Shown piece by piece: positions 1-7,475 of a stretch of DNA of 26,099 bases. A model generated the notes under the pieces. The model was given only the letters and a program-made list of their open reading frames with translations, did not search any database and was not told where the DNA came from. The stretch's first letter is position 1. Every line of letters begins with the position of its first letter. This DNA is from Rubrobacter sp. (GTDB lineage: Bacteria > Actinomycetota > Rubrobacteria > Rubrobacterales > Rubrobacteraceae). The stretch is taken from assembly GCA_013695335.1 (NCBI GenBank), contig JACDAR010000060.1:1-26099 (forward strand), in the 5' to 3' direction. Both the position numbers and the translations under genes were made by a program.

Positions 1-1436
1 CGGCATACCCAGCGTCCCTGTTCTGGCCCTTTCAGTCCGGATCCCGCCTCTTCCAGAAGGTCTAGAAAGTATCCTGCGTGCCGCCCGCGCACCCGCTGTT
101 CTTCCCCGCTCTCTTCCAGTTTCTCCCCGGCGTACTGTCTCACCGGTTCGAGGGTGCGGTAACGGGAGCCGTCGGCATCTGTCTCCATCATCACCAGCGA
201 TTGCTCGACCAGGACACCGAGGTTCCAGAGAATATCATCGGACGCGAGATCTCCATCCGCCCCAACGGTCTCCGCAGCCTCCAGCGTGAAGCCCCCTGCG
301 AATACGGATAGCCGCCGGAACAATATCTTCTCCGGTTCGGCGAGGAGGTCGTGGCTCCAGTCCAGGGCCGCCCGCATGATGCGCTGCCGCTCGGGGAGAT
401 CCCGCGCCCATCCACTTGAGAGCGCCCGATCCAACCTGTCGAGAAGCGAATCCGGGTCCAGGAACCTCACCCTCGCCGCCGCAAGCTCCAGCGCCAGCGG
501 TATTCCATCCAGCCGCCAGCAGATGGACGCGACAGCCCCCGCGTTGCCATCAGTCACCTCGAAAGATGGTGAAGCCGCCTTTGCGCGCTCCGCGAACAGC
601 CCGCCGGACGGGGATTTCGCAACCTCTCCGGGTGATGGATTCCGCGTGGAGGCGGGGAGCGCCAGCGGCTGCACCGGGTATTCCTGTTCGCCGCGAACGC
701 GCAGCGGGGCGCGGCTTGTAACGAGCACCGTGAGATCTGGGCAGCCCTCGATGATGGCCGCCACCTCAGGGGCTGCCCCGAGAACGTGCTCGAAGTTGTC
801 CGGGATCAGGAGCGCCTCCCTGCCACGCAGCAAATTACTCACCGCGTTGTGATCCTCCACCTCCTTCGACCCAAGCGACCGGGCGATGGTCGGGATGACG
901 AGCGCCGCGTCGCCCAGGGAAGCCAGGCCGACGTACACCACGCCCCCTGGAAAGAGCCCGTTGGCCCTGAGCGCGGTCTCCGTGGCGAGGCGTGTCTTGC
1001 CCACGCCGCCAGCCCCCGTGAGGGTGAGCAGGTGCGAGCCTCGCAACAGGGAGGCTATCTCCCCCAGCTCCCGCTCCCGTCCGAGCAGGGAGGTGAACGG
1101 GGTCGGAATGTGCGATTCCGGGGCGGCAGTCTGGGTAGGATCAGATACAGGCGTATCCGGCGGTGTTTCTATGGATGCATCAGCTTTGGCGCCGAGCTTC
1201 GGAATGGCTGAGAACAGGCTGGCCCGCTCCGCTTCGGAGAGGTTCAGGGCGTCGGCCAGGGAACGGACTGTGTGGGGATACGGGCGTTTCCTCTCGCCAC
1301 GCTCGATGGCGCTCACGCCCTTGGCAGTCATGCCAGCCTCCGCTGCAAGTTCTTCCTGGGTCAGGCCAGCAGCCTCCCTCAGATCTCGCAGCTTCCCCCC
1401 GAACGTGCCGTCGCGCTCCGCGTCCACGTCACCCAT
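1..1436 (-). CDS. XRE-HTH / NB-ARC ATPase transcriptional regulator (AfsR/LuxR-like), partial
   Basis: Reading the minus strand from an ATG at 1436 gives an open frame of about 478 residues that runs off the window, so the C-terminus is missing. Residues about 12-66 form an XRE-type helix-turn-helix (GLTQEELAAEAGMTAKGVSA, then IERGERK). A variable linker follows. Residues 141-148 are a Walker A motif (GAGGVGKT), followed by a Walker B-like segment (LLIPDNFEHV) and the GIPLALELAAAR motif typical of NB-ARC/STAND regulators. Known members of this family are ATP-dependent signal-integrating regulators, often with TPR or SARP C-terminal parts; which one applies cannot be seen here. It is divergent from the cupin genes at 1661, with a 224-bp gap between them, so it may regulate them. 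That link is inference. The gene name is not assignable. Confidence 0.85.
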   Translation of the reverse strand, partial: MGDVDAERDGTFGGKLRDLREAAGLTQEELAAEAGMTAKGVSAIERGERKRPYPHTVRSLADALNLSEAERASLFSAIPKLGAKADASIETPPDTPVSDPTQTAAPESHIPTPFTSLLGRERELGEIASLLRGSHLLTLTGAGGVGKTRLATETALRANGLFPGGVVYVGLASLGDAALVIPTIARSLGSKEVEDHNAVSNLLRGREALLIPDNFEHVLGAAPEVAAIIEGCPDLTVLVTSRAPLRVRGEQEYPVQPLALPASTRNPSPGEVAKSPSGGLFAERAKAASPSFEVTDGNAGAVASICWRLDGIPLALELAAARVRFLDPDSLLDRLDRALSSGWARDLPERQRIMRAALDWSHDLLAEPEKILFRRLSVFAGGFTLEAAETVGADGDLASDDILWNLGVLVEQSLVMMETDADGSRYRTLEPVRQYAGEKLEESGEEQRVRGRHAGYFLDLLEEAGSGLKGPEQGRWVC

Positions 1437-1660
1437 GTCGTGTACCGTCCCGGATCTCGTTTTCTTCCACAGACATAATGCCCGATTTTAGCGAGGCTGG
1501 GTCACTGACGTATCCCCTGACTGAACTTTTCTCAGGTTCCTGGAGTGTGGGAGTAGCGTGGGTGTGGTGTGGATGGTCCTCCGAAGCCCAGGTAGGCAAA
1601 CTTCATGTACAGGGCGGGAGACACGCCCCAGGCAGACGTTATTAGCGAAAGGAGGCCGAT
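1437..1660. promoter_or_regulatory. Divergent intergenic region between the HTH/NB-ARC regulator and the cupin operon
   Basis: This 224-bp gap lies between two outward-reading genes and must hold their promoters. A short imperfect palindrome is visible: CCTGA at 1516-1520 with TCAGG at 1532-1536, overlapping GAAC (1523-1526) with GTTC (1535-1538). It is a weak operator candidate. No convincing -35/-10 pair was found. The gap ends in a strong Shine-Dalgarno (AAAGGAGG, about 1648-1655) for the cupin gene. Confidence 0.35.
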
Positions 1661-2137
1661 ATGGAGATGAAGGCGCACGGAATCACATATTTGAAGCGGG
1701 ACGAGGGCCTGACGATACGGGCGCCGGATGGCCCCGTCACCTACAAGGTGACAGCCGGGCAGACCGGCGGGGCTTATTCGCTTTTCGAGGAGGCTGTTCA
1801 GCCTGGCGGGGGAGCCACCCCGCACATCCACCATCGTGAGGACGAGTGCTTCTACGTGGTTGAGGGTGAGATCGAATTCCACGTCGACGAAGAGACGGTT
1901 CTTGCGGGTTCGGGATCTCTGGTCTACGTTCCCAGGGGAACCGTCCACGCCTACACCAACACGGGAACGGCGCCCGCCAGAGTCCTGGATCTCCTCACGC
2001 CAGGTGGAACCCGCGAGCGGCTTCTGGAAGAGATCGGCGAAGGCGAAGACACCGACGATCTCCGGGATATCTATTCCAGGTACGGCATCGAGATGGTAAA
2101 CCCCACGATGCGGCGGGATGGAGACAGTAATGGCTAG
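1661..2137 (+). CDS. Single-domain cupin protein
   Basis: The protein has 158 residues and a well-placed ribosome-binding site (AAAGGAGG) just before the ATG. It carries both cupin motifs: motif 1 around HIHHREDECFYVVEG (two His and one Glu metal ligands) and motif 2 around GSLVYVPRGTVHAYTN (third His). This predicts a metal-binding beta-barrel, but small cupins range from dioxygenases and isomerases to sensors, so the substrate is unknown. The C-terminal 45 residues (ERLLEEIGEGEDTDDLRDIY) are helical and acidic. The end overlaps the next cupin gene by a few bases, so the two are probably co-translated. The pair may act together or on related small molecules. Confidence 0.85.
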   Translation: MEMKAHGITYLKRDEGLTIRAPDGPVTYKVTAGQTGGAYSLFEEAVQPGGGATPHIHHREDECFYVVEGEIEFHVDEETVLAGSGSLVYVPRGTVHAYTNTGTAPARVLDLLTPGGTRERLLEEIGEGEDTDDLRDIYSRYGIEMVNPTMRRDGDSNG

Positions 2138-2717
2138 GGCTGGCGACGTGATCGAGAACCCCATCAGCGGGCAGAACCTGATCTTCCGCACGACCACGAA
2201 AGAGAGCGGCGGGGAGCTTCTGGAGGTCGAATCTGTCTATACGAAGCCGACCCCGTTCCAGCCCCCGACCCATTACCACCCCGGCCAGGAGGAGCGCTTC
2301 GAGGTGCTCTCAGGCACGCTCCGCGTCCTGGTTGACGGCAGGGAACGCCATCTCGGGACGGGTGAGATCATCACCATCCAGCCGGGAACACCGCACGAGA
2401 TGTCGGCAGGGGAAGCCGGAGTACGGGTCAACTGGCAGACGCGACCAGCCCTTCGAACCGAGGCTTTCTTCGAGGCCATGTGGGGCCTCGCCCGTGACGG
2501 GAAGACCAACGAGAAGGGAGTGCCCAACCTCCTGCAAACGGCGATGTTGATGACCGAATACGCTGATGAATTCCGTCTGGTCAGCCCGCCCCGGTTCGTA
2601 CAGAAGATGGTGTTCGGGGCGCTGGCTCCCATCGGGAGGCTGCTCGGCTACCGGGCGGATTATCCCTATCCACACACGACAGAAAGGGGCAGGCAGGCTG
2701 ACAAAGTACAGGGGTAG
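2130..2717 (+). CDS. Cupin domain protein with C-terminal extension
   Basis: The protein has about 195 residues. I prefer the ATG at 2130 (product begins MARAGDVIENP) because a GGAGA lies just upstream; an in-frame ATG at 2118 is the alternative. The cupin core has motif 1 near PPTHYHPGQEERFEVLSG (His-x-His and Glu) and motif 2 near GEIITIQPGTPHEMSAG (His). After the barrel, about 80 residues are alpha-helical and hydrophobic in part (FEAMWGLARDGK; RFVQKMVFGALAPIGRLLGY). This extension is seen in many actinobacterial cupins of unknown role. It overlaps the preceding cupin gene, so an operon is likely. Substrate and partner are unknown. Confidence 0.85.
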   Translation: MARAGDVIENPISGQNLIFRTTTKESGGELLEVESVYTKPTPFQPPTHYHPGQEERFEVLSGTLRVLVDGRERHLGTGEIITIQPGTPHEMSAGEAGVRVNWQTRPALRTEAFFEAMWGLARDGKTNEKGVPNLLQTAMLMTEYADEFRLVSPPRFVQKMVFGALAPIGRLLGYRADYPYPHTTERGRQADKVQG

Positions 2718-2767
2718 GTGTGGTCAGAGGGCAAGACGAAAGCAAACTTCGAGCAAAGGAGAAAGAC

Positions 2768-3253
2768 ATGAAGATGAAGACCAAAGTGGCGTTGTTGACG
2801 GCGGCGGTGGCGGTTCCGGCCTTCTTCGTGGGGCCGATCCTCTTCCCCCCTGCGGACATCGGGGTGGATCCAACGACCGCGCAGATGGCGCTGTTCATCT
2901 TTCTCGGCGTCAGTGACGTCATCTTGCTTGGCCTCGGGGTGTCGTTTCTGGTGTTCGGGCTGCCTTTGCTGAAGCAGGTATCGCCTGACTCGAAGGCGCG
3001 GGCGTGGGCCATGTACTTCTCCATAGGCTATCTGATGGTCTCCTGGTGGCCGCACCTGAACATGCACGCATCCAACGGCCTCGACCTGGGCGGGCTGCTG
3101 AGGATCGACCTGCTCTTCCACTTCCCCCTGGAAATTGCGGGCGTGGTCCTGGCATACTGCGCCTTCTCCTTGTTCCGTAGCTGGAAGGGCGGCAAGCTGG
3201 AGGAAGCCGTGACGGCTGACGAGAACGCCGCGCTGGCCGGGGAAACTGCCTGA
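2768..3253 (+). CDS. Small four-helix integral membrane protein, function unknown
   Basis: I chose the ATG at 2768 (MKMKTKVALLTAAV) because AAAGGAG lies 6 nt upstream; a longer in-frame GTG start at 2720 lacks such a site. The 161-residue product has four hydrophobic stretches: about residues 7-26, 40-65, 85-100 and 116-137. A polar WWPHLNMH segment lies between helices 3 and 4, and FHFPLEIAG starts helix 4, so several histidines and aromatics could line a membrane site. The tail (KLEEAVTADENAA) is acidic and soluble. I do not recognise the family. It lies 50 bp after the second cupin and is followed by a strong terminator hairpin, so it closes that transcription unit. Confidence 0.75.
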   Translation: MKMKTKVALLTAAVAVPAFFVGPILFPPADIGVDPTTAQMALFIFLGVSDVILLGLGVSFLVFGLPLLKQVSPDSKARAWAMYFSIGYLMVSWWPHLNMHASNGLDLGGLLRIDLLFHFPLEIAGVVLAYCAFSLFRSWKGGKLEEAVTADENAALAGETA

Positions 3254-3268
3254 GATAGAAAGGAACTT

Positions 3269-3300
3269 CGGGGAGGCTGGACGGCCTCCCCGTTTCGGCA
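3269..3300 (+). terminator. Rho-independent-type terminator after the membrane-protein gene
   Basis: A perfect 9-bp stem CGGGGAGGC (3269-3277) pairs with GCCTCCCCG (3284-3292) around the 6-nt loop TGGACG, followed by TTTC. It begins 16 bp after the stop codon of the membrane protein. The T-tract is short, which is common in high-GC genomes. It marks the end of the cupin/membrane unit, and the insertion sequence begins just beyond it. Confidence 0.75.
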
Positions 3301-3322
3301 ACGAGAGCAACCGTCTTAAAAG

Positions 3323-4324
3323 TCAAGGAGTCAGGGCATGAGGACATCTCCAAATAGCACCATCCCTCATCAAGGCGCCTGGGATCGAGAGCAGCTTCCT
3401 CATGCACGCCACCAACGCAACCTTCTTGGGCTTGCCCGCGTCGAGGAGGCGCCCGTAGAACTCTTTGATGTGGGGGTTGTGGCGGGTGGCGACAAGCGCC
3501 GCCATGTAGAGGGTGGCCCTCACTGGAGCCCTCACTGGAGCCCTCCCTCCCCACACCTCCCGCTTGCCACGCCCCCGTCCGGAGTCGCGGTTGAAGGGGG
3601 CGACTCCCACCAGGGCACACAGACGCCTGTGGGAGATGGTTCCAAGCTCTGGCAACTCGGCCAGGAGTGTGCGAGAGAGGACTCTGCTGACTCCAGGAAC
3701 GCTCCTGAGCAGAGCCTCGTTGGCTTTGAAGGCAGCGTTATCCTCGATGGCGCGGTCAAGGTCGCCGTCGACGCGCTCGATCTCCTTCTCAAGCCATTGG
3801 ACGTGTGCCCGGATGCGTTTGGCGAGAGCCTTGAGCGAGGTCATCTTCAGGCGGTTGCCTTCGGAGACGAGCATCTCGATGAGCTGACGTCTCCTTGCGA
3901 GGATGCCCTGCAAAGCAATGGCTTGCTCGTCGGGAATGACGCTGGCCTTTGGCTCGACCGCCCTGGCGAATCGGGAGAGGATCTGGGCGTCTATCTTGTC
4001 GGTCTTGGCGAGCTGGCCTATGGCCTTGGCGAAATCGCGGGCTTGGCGGGGGTTGACGATTGCCACGGAGATCGAGCTGGCGGCGAGCATGGTGGCGGCG
4101 AGGCGCTCGTAACGTCCGGTGGCCTCCATGACGACCAGTTCGACGCTCGCCCCCGGCTTCTCGGCCAGACGCGAGAGGATCTCTTCGACGCCCTCTTGGT
4201 CGTTGGTCACCACGAAAGACTCGCCCTTGAGAGCATCTTCGCGCAGGATGCAGACATCGAGGGTTCTCTTGGAGACATCGATGCCGACGTGGACCTTTCC
4301 ATCTCGGTTGGAGTAGTTTGTCAT
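3323..4324 (-). CDS. IS110-family transposase (DEDD N-terminal plus Tnp_20 C-terminal domain)
   Basis: The protein has 333 residues, normal for the family, and starts at an ATG with GAAGGAG upstream. The N-terminal RuvC-like DEDD domain shows VGIDVSKRTLDVC (first Asp), VVMEATGRYE (Glu), and KTDKIDAQ (Asp pair). A helical coiled region at about 150-205 links it to the C-terminal domain, which has LLRSVPGVSR, LVGVAPFNRDSG with the family's conserved serine, and a basic RGRGKREVWGG stretch. Family members are RNA-guided recombinases that use a bridge RNA from their own element. A 12-bp tandem duplication inside the gene (3516-3539) repeats residues APVR just after the catalytic serine region. 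The frame is kept, but activity may be affected. Confidence 0.92.
   Translation of the reverse strand: MTNYSNRDGKVHVGIDVSKRTLDVCILREDALKGESFVVTNDQEGVEEILSRLAEKPGASVELVVMEATGRYERLAATMLAASSISVAIVNPRQARDFAKAIGQLAKTDKIDAQILSRFARAVEPKASVIPDEQAIALQGILARRRQLIEMLVSEGNRLKMTSLKALAKRIRAHVQWLEKEIERVDGDLDRAIEDNAAFKANEALLRSVPGVSRVLSRTLLAELPELGTISHRRLCALVGVAPFNRDSGRGRGKREVWGGRAPVRAPVRATLYMAALVATRHNPHIKEFYGRLLDAGKPKKVALVACMRKLLSIPGALMRDGAIWRCPHALTP
3516..3545. repeat. 12-bp tandem repeat inside the IS110 transposase gene
   Basis: The unit GCCCTCACTGGA occurs at 3516-3527 and again at 3528-3539, with a partial third copy (GCCCTC) at 3540-3545. On the coding strand it adds four residues, giving RAPVRAPVRA where family members normally have a single copy of this segment. 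It is probably a recent replication-slippage duplication. Confidence 0.85.
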
Positions 4325-4349
4325 TCGGTTTCTCCTTCATCATCTTCGC

Positions 4350-4515
4350 GTAGGCCCGGCCTTGCTGATACGGGCTTGCTCAGCGCAGCTAGAGCATTGG
4401 CCCCGGCAACCGTTCGGGCTCCTCCGAAACTAGGGGCGCGACGAAGGGTGCTCTCGTGCGGTCTTTAGGCGAAGCCATAGGACCAAGGAGGAATCGGTCT
4501 GTCGCGCCCATGCTG
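4350..4515 (-). ncRNA. Candidate IS110 bridge RNA in the non-coding left end
   Basis: IS110-group elements are known to encode a bridge RNA upstream of the transposase on the same strand. Here GGGCGCGAC and GTCGCGCCC (4501-4509 and 4434-4442) form a 9-bp stem in the minus-strand RNA. It encloses a large internal loop with single-stranded arms, around a small nested hairpin (UGGUC/GACCG with GGC-UUC-GCC near 4460-4485). A second stem-loop may form from GGCC at 4399-4402 with GGCC at 4358-4361, enclosing GCUC/GAGC. A stem, two-sided internal loop and terminal hairpin, repeated twice, is the layout of bridge-RNA target and donor loops. The fold was drawn by eye. Ends are approximate. Confidence 0.45.
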
Positions 4516-4558
4516 GCCGCATTGTGAACGACCACAACCAAGATACAAGGAGAACCAA

Positions 4559-4939
4559 TTGTCCGTCGAAGACCTACGGCAGAGCCCCACGATGGGCCAC
4601 ATGCTGGATGCGCTGGATAATGGGGAGGATATCGGCCACTACGGTCGCCTGACGTTCGCCATGATCTCGCGTTACTTCCTCAAGGACGAGGAGATCGTCG
4701 GCCTCTTGACGAAGGACCAAGACGCCGGCGAACAGGAGATCCGCGCCCTGGTGCAGCAGGTTCGGGAGAAGGGCTACAACCCGCCCCGCCGGGATCGCAT
4801 CATCCAGTGGCAGGAGCAGCAGGACTTCGACATCTGCCCGAATCCCGACGATCCAGACGCCTGCAATGTCTACAACGAGCTACAGTTTCCTGACGAACTG
4901 TACGAGAGTATCCAAGAGTACCGCGAAGAGAAGGCGTGA
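4559..4939 (+). CDS. Conserved-looking acidic protein, function unknown
   Basis: The protein has 126 residues and starts at TTG with AAGGAG 7 nt upstream. It is mostly helical and charged: the first part reads MLDALDNGEDIGHYGRLTFA, then a hydrophobic AMISRYFLKDEEIVGLLTK. The second part (YNPPRRDRIIQWQEQQDFDI) leads into a Cys-containing acidic tail (CPNPDDPDACNVYNELQFP). The two cysteines are ten residues apart. I do not recognise a named family and see no signal peptide or membrane segment. It lies just after the left end of the insertion sequence, so its native promoter may have been displaced. It is convergent with the glycosyltransferase gene, whose stop is 6 bp away. Confidence 0.7.
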   Translation: MSVEDLRQSPTMGHMLDALDNGEDIGHYGRLTFAMISRYFLKDEEIVGLLTKDQDAGEQEIRALVQQVREKGYNPPRRDRIIQWQEQQDFDICPNPDDPDACNVYNELQFPDELYESIQEYREEKA

Positions 4940-4945
4940 CCAGGC

Positions 4946-5734
4946 TCAGAGATCCGGGCCACCGTCCTCGTCGTCGGCCGATTCCTTTCCAGCGGCCAGC
5001 GCAAGATCGTGGGCGAGGCCTCTATCCGCGCGCCCGACGAGGCGCGCTGAGGTCGTGACCCGGACGGAGAGCAACCTGTCAATGGGGATGCCGCGCTGGC
5101 GCAGGGCCCGTTCCAGAAGTTCGTCCTCAAGCGAAGACCGTGGTTGGATGCCGCCGACCTCGCTATAGACTGATGCAGTCAGGGCGAGCGAGGCGCCGGA
5201 GAATTGCCAGTGCTCCGCTGTACCTGGGGCAGATAGAAGTTCCCTGCGTCTGAGACGACCGCGCTCCGTGTGCCAGCGGACTATGTTCTCTGGCAGCGAA
5301 CCGTCATCGGAGAGTTCGATGCGTCCGCCGATGGCCACCGCGCCGCGAGAGGCGGCTTGGAGCTGCGCCGCCAGCCAGTCAGGGGCTGCCACGGTGTCTG
5401 CGTCTGTGGAACAGACGAGGCCATCGGGCCGCCCGAGCCCGAGCAGACGGGCGCACGCAGCCTCCATACCAACCCTCCGCGCTGGCCCCGATCCTCGTCC
5501 CGGCCCATCGAGGAAATGTAGCCGGAATGACGGGTGTTTCTTTGCCACGCTCCGTGCCCGCGCTTCCGTGCCGTCCGTGCAGTCGTCGAGCACCACGAGC
5601 ACTTCGTACTCCTTGTATGAGACGCTTCGCTGGCTGGCGAGCGCCTCCAGGCAGGCTTCTATGAGCGCCTCTTCATCGCGGGCGGGTACTACGATGGACG
5701 CCCGCAGGTTCTGGTTCGGGGATGGAAGCGTCAT
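4946..5734 (-). CDS. Family 2 glycosyltransferase
   Basis: The 262-residue protein has a GT-A fold start (SIVVPARDEEALIEACLEAL), the nucleotide-binding VLVVLDDCTDGTE, a GRGSGPARRVGMEAA segment, and the metal-binding acidic cluster STDADT. The acceptor region reads FSGASLALTASVYSEVGG then SSLEDELLERAL, in the position of the family ED acid. The C-terminus (VTTSARLVGRADRGLAHDL) has no membrane helix, so it is soluble or peripheral. Its ATG overlaps the stop of the upstream FAD-reductase gene (ATGA, 5731-5734). It is the last gene of the six-gene coupled cluster, so it probably adds a sugar to, or starts from, the product made by the others. The sugar donor and acceptor cannot be deduced. Confidence 0.88.
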   Translation of the reverse strand: MTLPSPNQNLRASIVVPARDEEALIEACLEALASQRSVSYKEYEVLVVLDDCTDGTEARARSVAKKHPSFRLHFLDGPGRGSGPARRVGMEAACARLLGLGRPDGLVCSTDADTVAAPDWLAAQLQAASRGAVAIGGRIELSDDGSLPENIVRWHTERGRLRRRELLSAPGTAEHWQFSGASLALTASVYSEVGGIQPRSSLEDELLERALRQRGIPIDRLLSVRVTTSARLVGRADRGLAHDLALAAGKESADDEDGGPDL

Positions 5735-6903
5735 CCCGGGAAGGGCGCTCCGGCTTCGATCTCCTGCTTTCCCGCTTCGTAGGCTTCATCCGAGCCGTGC
5801 GCCAGAATACCGACCAGGATGCCGTCCTTCCCGTACCTGGCGGTGAAAGATTCACCGTCCGCCTCGAAGAGTAATTCGTCCCAGCCATCACCCCAGGCCC
5901 AGTACTTGAGCGTGCGGTCGCCGATGGTGGACCAGAAGCCAGGCGCCATCGCCCAGGCGGCCTCACCGCCAGCGATGACCGTACCTGCGATGCGTCCGTG
6001 CTCGAGCGCATCTCCCCAATGCTCCACCCTGAGATGGCGTCCTGCGGATTCGTTGTACGCCCTTGCGATATCCCCGACGGCGAAGATGCCGGGCGCACTC
6101 GTCCGCATCGCGGAATCCGTGACCACGCCGCCGTCCACCTCCAGGTCGGCAGCCTCCGCGAGCCCGGTTCGTGCCCGCACGCCGGTCCCGAAAAGGACGG
6201 TTTCCGCGAAGACCGTGTCACCGCCTTCCATGGACACCCCGTATCCGTCGTCCCTGCGTTCGATGCGTTCCAGGTTCGCGCCCATACGAAGGTCAACGCC
6301 GTAGCCTTCGAGCCAGCCCCGAATGCGTTCGGCGACCACCTCACCCAGACGCTCCTTCTGCGGGGCTTCTTCCAGGCTGATGAGCGTCACCTCCGCACCG
6401 CGCAGCGAGAGCGAGACAGCAGCTTCGCAGCCGATGAAGCCGCTCCCCACTACGACCGCCCGACTTCCTTCGGCGGCGCGATCTTGCAGGCGGGCCGAGT
6501 TTTCGATGGTTCGCATAACCAGGATCTCGGGGTCGTCAGCGCCGGGGATGGGGATTCGTATGGGCTCGGAGCCCGTGGCGAGAACCAGGGCGTCGTACGG
6601 AATCTCCTCTCTGTCTTCCGTCTCGACTATTTGCCGGTCGCGGTGAACAGCCGCCGCGCTCGTCGACAGACGTATTTCGACGTCGTTCTCCCCGTACCAT
6701 TCTGGCTGCTCGATCTGTAGTTCGTCACGCGACATCTCTCCGCGCAGGTACTCTTTGGTGAGCGGCGGACGGTTGTATGGCGCGTATGGTTCGGTGGTCA
6801 GCATGGTGACGTGGGCACGTCCGCCTTCCTGCCGGTAAGCCCTGGCTGTTGCGAGGCCGGCGGGGCCACCCCCGATAATCACGAGGCGCTGGTCGTTGTT
6901 CAT
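5731..6903 (-). CDS. FAD-dependent NAD(P)H:ferredoxin-type oxidoreductase
   Basis: The protein has 390 residues with the two-dinucleotide layout of the rhodocoxin/putidaredoxin reductase group. The FAD motif is VIIGGGPAGLATA near the N-terminus; YAPYNRPPLTKEYL is the characteristic substrate-side segment. The NAD(P) motif is VVVGSGFIGCEAA near residue 150, and the second FAD motif is GIFAVGDIA. The C-terminal reductase domain follows (FWSTIGDRTLKYWAWGD). Such enzymes pass electrons from NAD(P)H to a ferredoxin or an oxygenase. It overlaps both neighbours by 4 nt and may supply reduced flavin or electrons to the acyl-CoA-dehydrogenase-like protein of the same cluster; that is inference. There is no ferredoxin gene in the window. 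Confidence 0.9.
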   Translation of the reverse strand: MNNDQRLVIIGGGPAGLATARAYRQEGGRAHVTMLTTEPYAPYNRPPLTKEYLRGEMSRDELQIEQPEWYGENDVEIRLSTSAAAVHRDRQIVETEDREEIPYDALVLATGSEPIRIPIPGADDPEILVMRTIENSARLQDRAAEGSRAVVVGSGFIGCEAAVSLSLRGAEVTLISLEEAPQKERLGEVVAERIRGWLEGYGVDLRMGANLERIERRDDGYGVSMEGGDTVFAETVLFGTGVRARTGLAEAADLEVDGGVVTDSAMRTSAPGIFAVGDIARAYNESAGRHLRVEHWGDALEHGRIAGTVIAGGEAAWAMAPGFWSTIGDRTLKYWAWGDGWDELLFEADGESFTARYGKDGILVGILAHGSDEAYEAGKQEIEAGAPFPG

Positions 6904-7475
6904 GTTGGGTTCTCCAGTAGATCCAGACGGTACTCGTCTTCGGTTATCGAGGTCAGGTGGGCGAGGCTGGTGTTGTTCAGGAGCAGCTCGTGTACTTCAT
7001 CGCCCTGCAGCGGGTATGTCTTTGTCTCCTTGCGCCAGTGGACGGCGAGAAGCAAGCCACCCGGGTCGAGTATGGATTCCAGGCGCCGAAGCGCCTCAAG
7101 CATGGTCTCGCGTGGAAAGTAATAGAGGACTTCGGAGGCGACTATGAGATCGAAGTTCACTTCGGGCGTCTCTTCTGGCAGGGTGCGGCGCTCGACGCGG
7201 ACGTGCTCGAGCCCGGCGAGCCGTTGTCTCGCCGCGGTGACTGCCCTCTCCGAGGTGTCCACGGCGAGTAGCCCGTCGCAGAGTGGCGCAAGCATGGCGC
7301 TGAAGACCCCGATGGAAGCGCCGACCTCCAGCGCCAGCCGGAAATGGCGATCCCCGAGAACTTCAAGCGTCTGGGCGTACTTGCGCCTTTCGTACTCGCT
7401 GGTCTCGAACGCCCAGGGATCCTTGGACTTTGCATAAAGATCCTCGAAATACTCCCGGTCCAATCGCTCCCTCAT
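6900..7475 (-). CDS. NodS-like class I SAM-dependent methyltransferase
   Basis: The 191-residue protein begins LDREYFEDLYAKSKDPWAFE followed by TSEYERRKYAQTLEVL. The DPWxFxTSxYExxKY signature belongs to the NodS/SAM-methyltransferase group. Motif I is ALEVGASIGVFSAML, motif II LLAVDTSERAVTAAR, and the motif IV region reads FDLIVASEVLYYFP. NodS proper N-methylates the chitooligosaccharide backbone of Nod factors after NodB deacetylation; other members act on unknown amines. Here a NodB-fold deacetylase and a GT2 enzyme are in the same cluster. Its ATG overlaps the stop of the NUDIX gene (ATGA at 7472-7475) and its stop overlaps the reductase start, so translation is coupled. The substrate is unknown. 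Confidence 0.88.
   Translation of the reverse strand: MRERLDREYFEDLYAKSKDPWAFETSEYERRKYAQTLEVLGDRHFRLALEVGASIGVFSAMLAPLCDGLLAVDTSERAVTAARQRLAGLEHVRVERRTLPEETPEVNFDLIVASEVLYYFPRETMLEALRRLESILDPGGLLLAVHWRKETKTYPLQGDEVHELLLNNTSLAHLTSITEDEYRLDLLENPT

Larger units (their letters stand above)
3300..4558 (-). mobile_element. IS110-family insertion sequence (boundaries approximate)
   Basis: The element consists of a full-length IS110 transposase read on the minus strand, a very short right end beyond its stop codon, and a longer structured non-coding left end upstream of its start. IS110 elements normally lack terminal inverted repeats, and none is visible, so exact ends cannot be set from this sequence alone. 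The limits given are the terminator on one side and the start of the neighbouring gene on the other, whose own Shine-Dalgarno (AAGGAG about 4546) probably lies outside the element. A second copy or an empty site would define the ends. Confidence 0.7.

Noticed and set aside
286..1491. Plus-strand frames at the window start
   Set aside because: They overlap the HTH/NB-ARC regulator on the minus strand, whose frame is open throughout with recognisable motifs.
3338..4468. 376-codon plus-strand frame
   Set aside because: It is the antisense shadow of the IS110 transposase, which has clear family motifs on the other strand.
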